A DNA stretch of 64,000 nucleotides from NCBI GenBank assembly GCA_946186185.1, contig CAMHMJ010000003.1, forward strand, positions 97,138 through 161,137, read 5' to 3'. Positions 7,857 through 16,616 of the stretch are shown piece after piece. Numbering within the stretch: the stretch's first letter is position 1; the number at the start of each line of letters is the position of its first letter. A model generated the notes under the pieces. That model was given only the letters and a program-made list of their open reading frames with translations, did no database searches and was not told where the DNA came from. Position numbers and translations under genes: made by a program. Source of the DNA: an uncultured Treponema sp. Lineage in GTDB: Bacteria > Spirochaetota > Spirochaetia > Treponematales > Treponemataceae.

Positions 7857-8945
7857 ATGAGAAAGTTTTTTTTGTCAGGTTTGTTTTTCGTTTTAGGAAG
7901 CATTTTCTTTGCTCAGAATCTGCACCTGTTTAAGAGCGGAGAAAACTTTGGTTACTTTGATGATGAGTTAAAAATTGTTCTTGAACCTGTTTACGATAAG
8001 GCTTACCCGTTTTTTGAAGGAGAAACTGTTGTAAGACAGGGTGAAAAAAATTATGCCATAATTTCAGAAAAGGGCACCCGGATAAGACTTCCTGAATATT
8101 TTGATGATAAGAATGTAAGGAGAATTTATCGTCTTACAGCTCATTGTTATTCAGTTGAGACATTTGAAAAGGATCCGAATGATTCCAGCCGCTATGCAAA
8201 TTATTTCCCACGAACGTATGTTTACAATACTGAAAAAAAAGAATTTTTAAGGTGCGGGAATTTGAATTTTTCGTTTGAAACTACAGATTTTAATTACCTT
8301 TTTAGTACAGGTTCCGGGGACGATTTTGGATATTACGATGACGATTTAGCTGTAAGAAATGCTCCAGAGAAATGGAAGAAGTTATATCCGATGCGGGACG
8401 GAGCTGCTCTTGCGATAGATAAAAATAATGTCCGCTATATAATTGATAAAGATTTTAAAGAAATTCTTAGCGGAATTGGTGATTCTGGTTCTGAGTTCCA
8501 TGACGGACTTATGCCGGTGGTAAAAAATGCAAATGAAATAGGATATATAAATACAAAAGGTGAGTTTATCATAAAAACAAAGATGTATTCTGGAGAGTTC
8601 GATTCTTTTCCTCCTTCAATTGAATACGATTTTTCTGAAGGCGTTGTAGTTCCTCAGGTAAAGAAGGGAATCTGGCGGATTTATGATAAAAACGGAAAGC
8701 TTCTTATGCAGGACAAAGAGTTCTATTTCTGCTCTAAGCAGAAGGACGGTCTTATTCGCTTCCAGAAAGAGAAAAAAGGAAAATTCGGTTACATGAACAA
8801 AATCGGCAATGTTGAAATTCCTTGTAAATTCGACAAAGCTGAGGATTTCTGCGATGGTTATGCAATTGTCATAATAGAAGGAAAAGATGCTGTGTTAAAA
8901 AAAGACGGCACAATAATCTATGTTGCTGATTTGAAAGCCCGGTAA
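7857..8945 (+). CDS. WG-repeat-containing secreted protein
   Basis: A 362-residue protein with a signal peptide (residues 1-19, ending IFFAQN). The body is built from WG/KWG-like beta repeats of the pattern Gly-(Tyr/Ile)-aromatic-acidic, for example NFGYFDDELKIVLEP, EIGYINTKGEFII, GIWRIYDKNGKLL and KFGYMNKIGNVEIP. These fit a beta-propeller-like fold known from many bacterial surface or periplasmic proteins. GAGGAG sits 7 bases before the ATG. It follows the GG-leader peptidase by 143 bases on the same strand and precedes another secreted protein. A role as a partner or protective protein for the upstream peptidase is only inference. No catalytic motif is seen. Confidence 0.7.
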   Translation: MRKFFLSGLFFVLGSIFFAQNLHLFKSGENFGYFDDELKIVLEPVYDKAYPFFEGETVVRQGEKNYAIISEKGTRIRLPEYFDDKNVRRIYRLTAHCYSVETFEKDPNDSSRYANYFPRTYVYNTEKKEFLRCGNLNFSFETTDFNYLFSTGSGDDFGYYDDDLAVRNAPEKWKKLYPMRDGAALAIDKNNVRYIIDKDFKEILSGIGDSGSEFHDGLMPVVKNANEIGYINTKGEFIIKTKMYSGEFDSFPPSIEYDFSEGVVVPQVKKGIWRIYDKNGKLLMQDKEFYFCSKQKDGLIRFQKEKKGKFGYMNKIGNVEIPCKFDKAEDFCDGYAIVIIEGKDAVLKKDGTIIYVADLKAR

Positions 8946-8972
8946 AAATAGAACTGAAAATATAACTGGTAA

Positions 8973-9021
8973 AAAGCAAAGCTGTAGAGCCACTGATCAA
9001 AAGCGAAGCAGTAGTGCCTGA
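8973..9021. repeat. Two imperfect direct repeats, possible eroded element fragment
   Basis: AAAGCAAAGCTGTAGAGCC and AAAGCGAAGCAGTAGTGCC lie next to each other. The second resembles the interior GCGAAGCGGTACTGCC of copies A and B. The relationship is weak. Confidence 0.3.
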
Positions 9022-9054
9022 AAAAAATTGAAAGATAGGAAGTTTTTAAAAATT

Positions 9055-9612
9055 ATGCGTAGAAAATTACTTTTTGTTTTATTCACCTTGCTTGATTCCA
9101 CAATTTTAACTGCTCTTGACAATCCAAATGTTAATCAGTTTACAGTTCGTTCTGATAAAGGAAATGTTTTCTCTGTAAATCAGAATATCAGTACTGTTTT
9201 TGAACAGCTGGGGGAACCGGACTCAAAAAAGAATATGTGGGCTGAGTATCCCAATGCCAGCTGTGCTTATTACAATGTTGAATATGATGGAATCGATTTC
9301 AGTTATTATGATATCAATAATAATGTTGTGTTCATTGATGTTCATAATAAAAAGTATTCAATTTGTGATAACGGTATTAGGGTTGGAAGCTCTTATTCAA
9401 AAATCATAAAGGAGTACGGTGAGCCGGAATACGAAAAATCTTTCTTTAATCCAAAGACAAACAGGAAAGAAATTCAACTGCGGTATTCCACCGCTGATTC
9501 AGATTTGTCGTATATAAAGCAGACAATTAAGCATTACTACGGAATAATTTTCTATGTTGATGAAATTACTAAAAAGTGCAGCTCATTTGTAATCTACTGG
9601 AATTACGAATAG
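9055..9612 (+). CDS. Hypothetical secreted protein with two GEP motifs
   Basis: A 185-residue protein from the ATG at 9055. An in-frame TTG at 9028 would add nine charged residues ahead of the signal peptide and has no ribosome site, so it was not chosen. The signal peptide covers about residues 1-22 (LLFVLFTLLDSTILTALD). The mature part contains two related segments, VFEQLGEPDSK and IIKEYGEPEYEK, each before a Tyr-rich beta-like stretch. This resembles the duplicated small alpha/beta modules of SmpA/BamE-like proteins, but the similarity is too slight for a family call. It follows the WG-repeat gene and ends just before copy C. Confidence 0.55.
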   Translation: MRRKLLFVLFTLLDSTILTALDNPNVNQFTVRSDKGNVFSVNQNISTVFEQLGEPDSKKNMWAEYPNASCAYYNVEYDGIDFSYYDINNNVVFIDVHNKKYSICDNGIRVGSSYSKIIKEYGEPEYEKSFFNPKTNRKEIQLRYSTADSDLSYIKQTIKHYYGIIFYVDEITKKCSSFVIYWNYE

Positions 9613-9619
9613 ACTGGTC

Positions 9620-9718
9620 TTGGCGGGAATTCTGTCTGGAAAACGGTAGTGCTGCTTCCTGGTGGCTGAGTGTTTTCCGAAGCAGGGGTCCCGCTGAAAG
9701 CCAATTTTCTGGAGTTTA
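9620..9718 (+). repeat. Dispersed palindromic element, copy C (internally deleted)
   Basis: Starts TTGGCGGGAATTC, keeps an interior block related to copy B (GGTGGCTGAGTGTTTT), and ends GTCCCGCTGAAAGCCAATTTT followed by GAGTTTAC. It lies between convergent genes. Its last bases overlap the stop codon of the minus-strand ABC ATPase. Confidence 0.7.
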
Positions 9719-10462
9719 CAGAACTTTTTCAAGGAACGCCTTTGTGCGTTCCTGTTTTGGATTTTTCAGGATTTCGTCAGGGGTGCCTTCTTCGATGATA
9801 GTGCCGTCGTCCATAAAAATTACGCGGTTACTTACTTCCCGGGCAAAACCGATTTCGTGGGTTACAACAACCATGGTCATGCCTTCCTTTGCAAGTTCTT
9901 TCATTACCTGAAGAACTTCTCCTACCATTTCCGGGTCAAGGGCACTGGTGGGTTCGTCAAAAAGCATAATGGAAGGGTTCATGGCAAGGCTTCGTGCTAT
10001 TGCAACGCGCTGCTTCTGACCCCCGGAAAGCTGTCCCGGGTAGGCGTTTGCCTTGTCTTCAAGTCCGACACGGCGCAGAAGCTCCATGGCGTTTTTTTCA
10101 GCTTCTTCTTTTGTCTGCTTTTTGAGTTTTACGGGCGCAAGAGTAATGTTTTTTAAAACCGTCATCAGAGGAAACAGGTTAAAATGCTGGAAAACCATGC
10201 CGATATTTTCACGAACCTTGTTTATGTCCGTTCCCTTTTCGTTGATATCCGTTCCGTTTACAACGATTTTTCCGCCGTTCGCAATTTCGAGCTTGTTCAG
10301 GCATCTTAAGAATGTGGATTTTCCGCTTCCGGAAGGTCCGATAACACAGACTACTTCGCCTTCGTGAATGTCAATGTTGATTCCCTTGAGAATATGGAGT
10401 TTTCCAAAGCTTTTCTGGAGGTTCTCAACATGAATTTTAATATTCTTTTTTGTTTCGTTCAT
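9716..10462 (-). CDS. glnQ: Polar amino-acid ABC transporter ATP-binding protein
   Basis: A 248-residue ATPase subunit of the GlnQ/HisP class. Motifs in order: Walker [10 protein letters not shown] (about residues 43-51), Q-loop VFQHFNLFP, signature LSGGQKQR, Walker [14 protein letters not shown], and H-loop [10 protein letters not shown]. Hydrolysis would power import of an amino acid such as glutamine, but the permease and binding protein are not in this window, so the substrate is open. It starts 15 bases after the end of the histidinol phosphatase gene, with AAGGAA as ribosome site, and is probably the last gene of that transcript. Copy C follows and could serve as its 3' end. Confidence 0.93.
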   Translation of the reverse strand: MNETKKNIKIHVENLQKSFGKLHILKGINIDIHEGEVVCVIGPSGSGKSTFLRCLNKLEIANGGKIVVNGTDINEKGTDINKVRENIGMVFQHFNLFPLMTVLKNITLAPVKLKKQTKEEAEKNAMELLRRVGLEDKANAYPGQLSGGQKQRVAIARSLAMNPSIMLFDEPTSALDPEMVGEVLQVMKELAKEGMTMVVVTHEIGFAREVSNRVIFMDDGTIIEEGTPDEILKNPKQERTKAFLEKVL

Positions 10463-10477
10463 CTGTATTTCCTTCTG

Positions 10478-11317
10478 TTAGATTTTCTGAAAAAGGATTT
10501 CCGCTTTTTCGTTCAGATATGCGGTTTCTGAGTAGCCGGCCTTTCTTGCCGCTGCGTAAGCCCGTTCAAATTCGCTGTCTAAGTTTTCCTTTGAATGAGC
10601 ATCGCTTGAAATAATAACAGGGACGCCCTTATCGTGCAAGATTGAAAGAAAGGTTCCGGAAGGGTACACATCGTCCATGGCTTTTCTTGCAATGGCTCCG
10701 GTATTGATTTCGGCAATTATGCCCGCTTTCTTTGCGCTTTCTGCCGTTTGCTTTAGTTCTTCAATGTACCAGTCAGCATTTTCTTCAAAAAAGTGAAGCT
10801 TTCCGTTTCTTTTTCTGACCAGATCCGGGTGACCAAGAATGGTAAAATCTCCTTTTTTAAGCATTTCCCGTTCAAGGTAAAAGTATTCCTGTACGCATTT
10901 TTTTCCGTCGCCATTAAAAAACTTTTCAATGCCTTCCTGTACTATCTCAGTTTTGTCGTCAATTCCGAAAATGCCGTCTTCGGTTCCCACATAGTGCACG
11001 CTACCAATCAGGTAGTCCGGTTTTAGTTCCCTGTAGTCGCTGAAAGAAGGCTTTGTAATTCCGGGGATATATTCGGCTTCAAAACCCAGAAGAACCTTGA
11101 TTTTTCCTTCAAAGGCTTTTTTTGCATTCATAACGCTTTCGATGTAATCCTGAAATTCCCGGGGTGCAATGTGCCAGCTGTCTGCAAAGGGCCAGGCGGA
11201 ATGGCTTGAAAATCCGATTATATCAAAGCCTTTTTTTACGGCTTCTTCAAGAATTTCTAGCGGAGTTCCTTTTCCGTCGCAAAACTGTGTGTGGGTGTGA
11301 TAATTTGCTTTAATCAT
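10478..11317 (-). CDS. hisK: PHP-family histidinol-phosphatase
   Basis: A 279-residue protein of the polymerase-and-histidinol-phosphatase metal-dependent fold. Metal ligands visible: YHTHTQFCDG near the N-terminus, FSSHSAWPF, FEAEYIPG, SVHYVG, LGHPDLVRKR, EINTGAI, and ISSDAHSKENL near the C-terminus. The order and length match the HisK type that removes phosphate from histidinol phosphate in histidine synthesis. No other his gene is nearby, so a different phosphoester substrate cannot be excluded. The ATG has AGGA about 9 bases upstream. The next gene upstream, a hybrid kinase, ends 69 bases away. Confidence 0.85.
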   Translation of the reverse strand: MIKANYHTHTQFCDGKGTPLEILEEAVKKGFDIIGFSSHSAWPFADSWHIAPREFQDYIESVMNAKKAFEGKIKVLLGFEAEYIPGITKPSFSDYRELKPDYLIGSVHYVGTEDGIFGIDDKTEIVQEGIEKFFNGDGKKCVQEYFYLEREMLKKGDFTILGHPDLVRKRNGKLHFFEENADWYIEELKQTAESAKKAGIIAEINTGAIARKAMDDVYPSGTFLSILHDKGVPVIISSDAHSKENLDSEFERAYAAARKAGYSETAYLNEKAEILFQKI

Positions 11318-11386
11318 TTCCGGTTTTTCCTGGTTGCGCCCCTGTGAGCGCCTGTCGTTTATGAAAAGTATGAAAAAGTTCCTTCT

Positions 11387-13375
11387 TCATTTTCGGTTTT
11401 CCTGCAGTTTCCAGTTTTCTGCCTGCTGTCTGAAGGACCAGAATGCGTTCTTCAGTTCGTTTAGGGTTTCAAAAATTACCGGAGTGTCGCCCCGTTCGCA
11501 GGCGCTTTCCAGATTTTGAGAGAGAAGTGAAATCTGCTTTTGTGAAATGGTCATTGCGCTTCCCTTAAGCTTGTGGAACAGGGCTTTTCCCTGAGAAAAA
11601 TCATTTTTTTCACAGGCGCTCTGGGCGTTCATCAGCAGGTTCTGTGTCTGGGAAAGGAATTCTGAAAGAAGCCGTTTTCCAAGAGCTTCATCGTGGCTGA
11701 TTGTGTTTTCAAAATCCACGAAGTCCCAGATTTTGCGCCTTTGCACAGCGATTTTATCGTCTTCCACTTTCTTTAGGAGCGAAAAAATATTTTCGCTTTT
11801 AAAAGGCTTCTGGAGTGCGTAATTAAAACCGTCTGCCTTAAGCTCGTCCTTTATCTCTTTTGCTTCTTCTGCGGTGCAGGCTACAAGTACCGATTTTACT
11901 CCGTTTTCGCGAAGCTTTCTTGCAGTGTCCCGGCCGTCCAGGGAAGGCATGTTCAAATCAAGGAAAATTAATTCAAAATCCCTGTTTTCCTGAATCTTTT
12001 TTAAGACATCGTCACCGTTCTGGCATTCAGATACTTCCGCTCCGGTTTTTCGTAAGAGCTCCGTCTGAATGCTGCGGTTCACATTGTCGTCTTCCGCAAC
12101 AAGAACCTTTTTACCCTTCAGAAAGGCCGGAATATGGTTTACGATTTCCTGTTCATTCTCAGCTGCAGAAATTTCAACTTCCTTTGTCTGCAAGATTATG
12201 TTATCAAAATCCGTGGAGTTTTTTTCTGTAAGCAGTTCATTAAGCCGGCCAATCTGAATCGGCTTGTAGATAAAGTCTTCAAAGCAGTTTTTTACGTGAC
12301 TTCTTGCCCGCTGGGAAAGATTTCCTTCCTTTACCATCAGAAAAAGCCGGGTGTTCTTGATTGAGTCCTTTTTATGGATGCGGGAGCTCAGTTCCCAGCC
12401 GTCGTAAATCGGAATGTGCATGTCTATAAAGGCGATCCCGAAGGGATCTTCCATGTTAGCAGCATACTCCATGGTTAAAAGGGCTTCCTTTGCATTTGTT
12501 GCAAAATGAATGTTCTGGATCCCCAGGCTCTTAAGTTTTTTTGCAAGGCTGTTGGCCGAAAGCTTGGAGGAATCCACGATTAAAATCTTGGTATTCGCCG
12601 GAAGGGTGATGTTGTACATTGAGCTTTCAGCTTTCTTTACTTCTTTTAACGGGAATACGCAGGAGAATACGGAGCCTCCGAAGGGATTCTTGTCGTATTT
12701 TATGGTTCCGCCCATCAGCGTCATAAGTCCCTTGCAGATTGCAAGTCCCAGGCCGCTTCCGGTGTATTTTGGGAAAGGCTGTCCAACAGGAAGGCTTTCG
12801 TTCTGAGTCTCTTCCTGAAAATAGGTATCAAAAATTTTATGACGGTTTTCTTCCTTTACGCCCCGGCCGCTGTCCGTAATTCTGAATTCGATGTGCTCAG
12901 GACCGGCAAAGGAAAGCTCCGTGTGGATATAGCCTTCGCTGGTGAATTTTAAGGCGTTCCCCAGAAGATTTAAGAGAATCTGTTTGTAGCGGAGCTGGTC
13001 TCCTTCAACTAAATCCGGAAGGCTGTAGTCGATGTCGGAAACAATTTCCAGGTTTTTGCAGAAGGCCTCGATGCTTATCATGTTTACGATATTTTCAGTG
13101 GTGGATTTGATGTCAAAGGGAGCGATATTCAGCTTCATCTGATTCTGGCGTATTTTTGCAATGTCCAGAACATCGTTTGTCAGCATTTTTAACACGTCGG
13201 CACCGTATTCGATGTGAGAAACATATTCTGCCTGTTCCGGGTTCAGGTCGGTTTCTTTTAAAAGGCTTATTGTACCTAAAATTGTCTGAAGTGGAGTTTT
13301 TAATTCATGAACGCAGTGTGAAATCATTAAATCATGAGGGACTTCATTTAATTTAGTTTCATTATTTGGCTGCAT
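11387..13375 (-). CDS. Soluble hybrid sensor histidine kinase (HisKA-HATPase-REC-REC-Hpt)
   Basis: A 662-residue kinase with no membrane segment and almost no N-terminal sensor region. Domains: HisKA with phospho-acceptor His23 in CVHELKTPLQ; HATPase at about 105-240 (NLLGNALKF, DSGRGV, GSGLGLAICKGL); a first receiver at about 263-380 (ILIVDSS, FIDMHIP) whose acidic pocket is reduced; a second receiver at about 425-545 with DD in VLVAEDD and Asp473 in FLDLNMPSLDG; and a C-terminal Hpt domain with His601 in FHKLKGSAM. It therefore carries a full phosphorelay in one chain. Its ATG overlaps the stop of the upstream dual-receiver gene by 14 bases, so translation is probably coupled and the two proteins probably interact. 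The signal must come from a partner protein. Confidence 0.9.
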   Translation of the reverse strand: MQPNNETKLNEVPHDLMISHCVHELKTPLQTILGTISLLKETDLNPEQAEYVSHIEYGADVLKMLTNDVLDIAKIRQNQMKLNIAPFDIKSTTENIVNMISIEAFCKNLEIVSDIDYSLPDLVEGDQLRYKQILLNLLGNALKFTSEGYIHTELSFAGPEHIEFRITDSGRGVKEENRHKIFDTYFQEETQNESLPVGQPFPKYTGSGLGLAICKGLMTLMGGTIKYDKNPFGGSVFSCVFPLKEVKKAESSMYNITLPANTKILIVDSSKLSANSLAKKLKSLGIQNIHFATNAKEALLTMEYAANMEDPFGIAFIDMHIPIYDGWELSSRIHKKDSIKNTRLFLMVKEGNLSQRARSHVKNCFEDFIYKPIQIGRLNELLTEKNSTDFDNIILQTKEVEISAAENEQEIVNHIPAFLKGKKVLVAEDDNVNRSIQTELLRKTGAEVSECQNGDDVLKKIQENRDFELIFLDLNMPSLDGRDTARKLRENGVKSVLVACTAEEAKEIKDELKADGFNYALQKPFKSENIFSLLKKVEDDKIAVQRRKIWDFVDFENTISHDEALGKRLLSEFLSQTQNLLMNAQSACEKNDFSQGKALFHKLKGSAMTISQKQISLLSQNLESACERGDTPVIFETLNELKNAFWSFRQQAENWKLQENRK

Positions 13376-14621
13376 TTAAGATTTCTCCGGCCTTGTTTAC
13401 GAGTACTTCCGGCTTCTGGGGTTTTACAAGATACTGTTTTGCTCCCAGCTGGAGTGCCCTGATGATAACCTCTCTCTTTGTTATCTGTGAATAAATGATA
13501 ACCGGAACCCGGCTCTTGTTTTCAGCCATTTTTTTGAGGGCTTCAAAACCATTCATTCCCGGCATATACATATCCATTATCACGATTGAATAGCTGTTGT
13601 AGGTTTTAAAATCGATAAATTCGGCGGGATTTTTAAAGCCGTCGCAGATATAGCCGGCCTTTCTGAAGGCATTTGTGAGTAAATCAACAATTACTGCATC
13701 GTCGTCTAAGATTGCAACCTTTCTGGCTTCCTTTAATTTTTCAAGGGGTTTCGGTTCTTCCGTTACGTCCTGAGAAAAGCGCATTTCAAGGGAGCCGGAA
13801 GTGTTTCCTGTATCCTCTGTTTCCTGAAGAATCTTGTCCGTTACGATGTCGGAAACCTGATATGCCGTTGAAGTTTCTACGATGGAGTTTAAAACCTGGC
13901 TGATGTCAGTTGAAACCTGAATGCCGTTGTATTCCGGGTGTCCGTAAATAAGTTCCTTTACAAAATCGCTTAGGGAAAGAACGTAGATATTGGAGTTTTT
14001 AATATGGGAGCCGGAAATTACATTGTTCAGAAGCAGCTCCAGATTTAGGCCGTCAACAAAGGTCAGGTCAAGGTCCGTCATCATGAGGATAATTTTAGGG
14101 GACTCAAGACCGGACTGCATTATCAGCTCGGAAAGCTTGTACCTTAAGAGGAAGAGCTTTTCCCGGTTCAGGCCACGGGCAATTTCTATAAAAATTATAT
14201 TTTCGTTTCTGTGAAGTTCAAGGATACAAGGGGTCTGATCCATTGAAAACGGTACCTGAAGCACTTTTCCGATGGCTTCAAAGAAAAGGTCGAATTTAAT
14301 CGGCTTCATGAAGTACTTGATGATTCCAAGCTTTGCGTACACCGAAATCATGTTTTTTTCAACAAGAGGGCCGGAAGCAATCATCGGAATGCGGGAAGCG
14401 TTCGGGTCAGCCTTTACTTTTTTCAGAAAATCCAGGACATAGTCCAGGGGGTCGTTTTCGTTTATGTCTACAATTACAAGGTCCGGAAAGAGGGAAATCA
14501 TCTTCGGAATTGAATCGAATTTATCCTGCACAAAATGTGCCTCGATTTTTTCAGAAGCGAACTTGTCTTTTAAGAATTCTGCGAAAATAGGAGAAGCATC
14601 AACGACCAATACTGTTTTCAT
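13362..14621 (-). CDS. Dual-receiver response regulator with central STAS-like region
   Basis: A 419-residue protein counted from the ATG at 14621 (MKTVLVVDAS). An ATG three codons upstream at 14630 is also possible. REC1 (1-120) has a reduced acidic pocket and a candidate phospho-Asp52 in LVIVDINEND. Residues about 130-240 have an alternating beta/helix pattern (IIFIEIARGLNREKLFLL ... IILMMTDLDLTFVDGLNL) that resembles a STAS fold. REC2 (about 300-419) is canonical (AILDDDAVIVD, MDMYMPGMNG, LGAKQYLVKP). There is no DNA-binding domain, so output is likely by protein contact with the coupled hybrid kinase. A TATATT lies a few bases before the start (14631-14636), so the mRNA may be leaderless or nearly so. 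Confidence 0.8.
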   Translation of the reverse strand: MKTVLVVDASPIFAEFLKDKFASEKIEAHFVQDKFDSIPKMISLFPDLVIVDINENDPLDYVLDFLKKVKADPNASRIPMIASGPLVEKNMISVYAKLGIIKYFMKPIKFDLFFEAIGKVLQVPFSMDQTPCILELHRNENIIFIEIARGLNREKLFLLRYKLSELIMQSGLESPKIILMMTDLDLTFVDGLNLELLLNNVISGSHIKNSNIYVLSLSDFVKELIYGHPEYNGIQVSTDISQVLNSIVETSTAYQVSDIVTDKILQETEDTGNTSGSLEMRFSQDVTEEPKPLEKLKEARKVAILDDDAVIVDLLTNAFRKAGYICDGFKNPAEFIDFKTYNSYSIVIMDMYMPGMNGFEALKKMAENKSRVPVIIYSQITKREVIIRALQLGAKQYLVKPQKPEVLVNKAGEILNAAK

Positions 14622-14764
14622 AACATACATAATATACTACAGAAGTTAATTTTTCCACTATAAAATGCCCGAAAACGCTAATAGTAACAAGAAATTAGCA
14701 GGGAAGAGTGAAGGAAAAATTCCGGATTGTGCGTGCAAAGCTCGGCGAAAACACGCACATACCG

Positions 14765-14790
14765 CGTCGAAAATAGGCGTCGAAAATAGG
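14765..14790 (+). repeat. Perfect 13-bp tandem duplication abutting a -35 box
   Basis: CGTCGAAAATAGG occurs at 14765-14777 and again at 14778-14790. It ends one base before the TTGCGC at 14792. It could be a double activator site or a chance duplication. Confidence 0.6.
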
Positions 14791-14791
14791 T

Positions 14792-14820
14792 TTGCGCTTC
14801 GTTCTTTTTTATGTTATCTT
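14792..14820 (+). promoter_or_regulatory. Promoter giving a leaderless carboxypeptidase mRNA
   Basis: TTGCGC (14792-14797), 17-base spacer, TATCTT (14815-14820), then 7 bases to the ATG at 14828. Confidence 0.6.
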
Positions 14821-14827
14821 TCTGACT

Positions 14828-16252
14828 ATGTCGAAAAATCAACTGAAAGAAGCCGCAAAATATTTACTTTTTTTTATTGGTGCATATTTAATCCTTTCCT
14901 TTGGCATCCGCTCAATTCTGTTTTTTAACGGGACCAGGGATGCGCCTGAAAAAGCAGCCGGATTAAATGCTGAACTTGAAAGGCTTCTTGATGATTCCTA
15001 TCCTCAGAGAAAGACCCTTGTTTCCAGCCTTCCGTATAACACGGTTTTGCCGGAGCTTTCAGTTCTTGCTGAGTCTGCCATCTGCATTGATTTTTCAAAC
15101 GGTTCTGTAATCTATGAAAAGGACGCGGACAGGGTAATTCCGCCTGCGTCTATGACAAAGCTTTTTTTAATGTATGTTGTATTCACTGAAATTGAAAAGG
15201 GACGGGTTTCCGAAAAGGATATAATTCCTATTGCAAAGGAAGGCTATGCCTGCAACATGATGCCTCATTCTTCCCTTATGTTCCTGGGGAAAAATCAGGT
15301 TGTAACCCTGGAAGAGCTTCTGATGGGACTTTCTGTCTGTTCCGGAAACGATGCTTCCTACGCCATTGCCTATTATCTTTACGGCAGCATGGAAAAATTC
15401 ATTGAACGGATGAACGAAGAGGTGGAAAAACTGGGGCTGACCCACACACACTTTGTTGAAAGCTCCGGCTACAGCGAACTGAATGTTACTACCGCCCGGG
15501 AAATGGCCATTTTCTGCCGGGAATACCTGACCCGTTTCCCCGGGGCAATCCGGTATCATTCAATTCCTTCTTTTTCATATCCGAAGGAGAAGAATCTGGC
15601 GCCGGAAGACCGGGGAAAGGAACGGACCCAGGATTTTACTAACGGCTTTCCGGAGCATATAACCATGGAAATTGAACAGAAAAATACCAATCCTCTTCTT
15701 CCTGTTCTGGAGGGCTGCGACGGAATCAAAACCGGCTACATCGATGAAAGCGGTTACAATCTTGCCCTGACGGCAAAGCGGGACAACCTGCGTTTTATTT
15801 CCATCACCATGAAGGGGCCGGGCAATTCAACTCAGGAAGGGCAGGCCGGCCGGGTTCATGACGGAAAGGAGATTATGGAGTGGGCATTTAATACTTTTAC
15901 CGACTACCAGTATTCGGATTTTCCGGAAGTGTACATGCCGGTTCTGGGGCCTTTCCAGACTCACGCGATTTTAAAATGTGCATACAAGCCTTCCGCTCTT
16001 ACAGTTCCCCGGGCCATTGCTAAAAATCCATGGCATGCGGAAAGCGAAGTTACAAGAAATGTTGTAGTTCCTGCTTATCTGAAGGGAAATATAAAGGCGG
16101 GGGAGGCCTACGGCTATGTTGAATATTCTGTGGGCTCCTATGTTCTTGAAAAAATCCCCCTTGTAAGCGACAGAACCCTGAAAAATGCACCGGCCATATT
16201 CAGATGGTCAGACGGTTTAATCGGCTTACTGATGAAATATAAAGCGAACTAA
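14828..16252 (+). CDS. D-alanyl-D-alanine carboxypeptidase (penicillin-binding protein 5/6 type)
   Basis: Trims the terminal D-Ala from peptidoglycan pentapeptides. The 474-residue protein counted from ATG 14828 has an N-terminal membrane anchor/signal (about 9-35). Catalytic motifs are complete: SMTK at 108-111 (nucleophile Ser108), SGN at 172-174 and KTG at 301-303. A C-terminal beta-rich domain (about 365-474) corresponds to the family's stalk. A TTG 36 bases upstream is in frame but falls on the -35 box, so the ATG was chosen; no ribosome site exists before it. The gene ends 15 bases before the RRM gene and is probably co-transcribed with it. Confidence 0.9.
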   Translation: MSKNQLKEAAKYLLFFIGAYLILSFGIRSILFFNGTRDAPEKAAGLNAELERLLDDSYPQRKTLVSSLPYNTVLPELSVLAESAICIDFSNGSVIYEKDADRVIPPASMTKLFLMYVVFTEIEKGRVSEKDIIPIAKEGYACNMMPHSSLMFLGKNQVVTLEELLMGLSVCSGNDASYAIAYYLYGSMEKFIERMNEEVEKLGLTHTHFVESSGYSELNVTTAREMAIFCREYLTRFPGAIRYHSIPSFSYPKEKNLAPEDRGKERTQDFTNGFPEHITMEIEQKNTNPLLPVLEGCDGIKTGYIDESGYNLALTAKRDNLRFISITMKGPGNSTQEGQAGRVHDGKEIMEWAFNTFTDYQYSDFPEVYMPVLGPFQTHAILKCAYKPSALTVPRAIAKNPWHAESEVTRNVVVPAYLKGNIKAGEAYGYVEYSVGSYVLEKIPLVSDRTLKNAPAIFRWSDGLIGLLMKYKAN

Positions 16253-16267
16253 AGCGGAGGTCATAAA

Positions 16268-16555
16268 ATGCCAAAACGAATTCATGTGGGAAACTTAAGC
16301 TTTCAGACAACGGAAGAATCCCTTTCCTCTCTTTTTGAAGGATACGGCGAAGTTCTTTCTGTTTCAATTATAAAAGACAAGGCAACGGATGTTTCAAAGG
16401 GCTTCGGCTTTGTGGAGCTTGAAGACGACGAGCTTGCCTTAAAAGCCGTTAGCGACCTTAGCGGAAAGCTCTTTGAAGGAAGAAAAATCCGGGTGAGCAT
16501 CGCAAACGACAGAAAGCCCGTAAATAAGGCCAGCCTCTATAAAAAATCAAGATAA
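16268..16555 (+). CDS. RRM-domain RNA-binding protein
   Basis: A 95-residue single-RRM protein with RNP2 IHVGNL at 5-10 and RNP1 KGFGFVEL at 44-51, then a short basic tail (NDRKPVNKASLYKKSR). Such small bacterial RRM proteins bind single-stranded RNA; many in cyanobacteria respond to cold, and the role in spirochaetes is not settled. A strong GCGGAGG lies 8 bases before the ATG. It follows the carboxypeptidase closely on the same strand, and copy D follows at its 3' end. Confidence 0.92.
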   Translation: MPKRIHVGNLSFQTTEESLSSLFEGYGEVLSVSIIKDKATDVSKGFGFVELEDDELALKAVSDLSGKLFEGRKIRVSIANDRKPVNKASLYKKSR

Positions 16556-16557
16556 GT

Positions 16558-16611
16558 CGGGTTCCCGCTGAGAGCCAATTTTGGAGTAGGATTAATAAAA
16601 CTCGACATTCG
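16558..16611 (-). repeat. Dispersed palindromic element, copy D (half element)
   Basis: One terminal arm only: GGGTTCCCGCTGAGAGCC, AATTTTGGAGTAGG, TAATAAAACTCGACATTCG. It occupies nearly the whole gap between the convergent RRM and OppA-like genes. Confidence 0.75.
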
Positions 16612-16616
16612 ACCAT

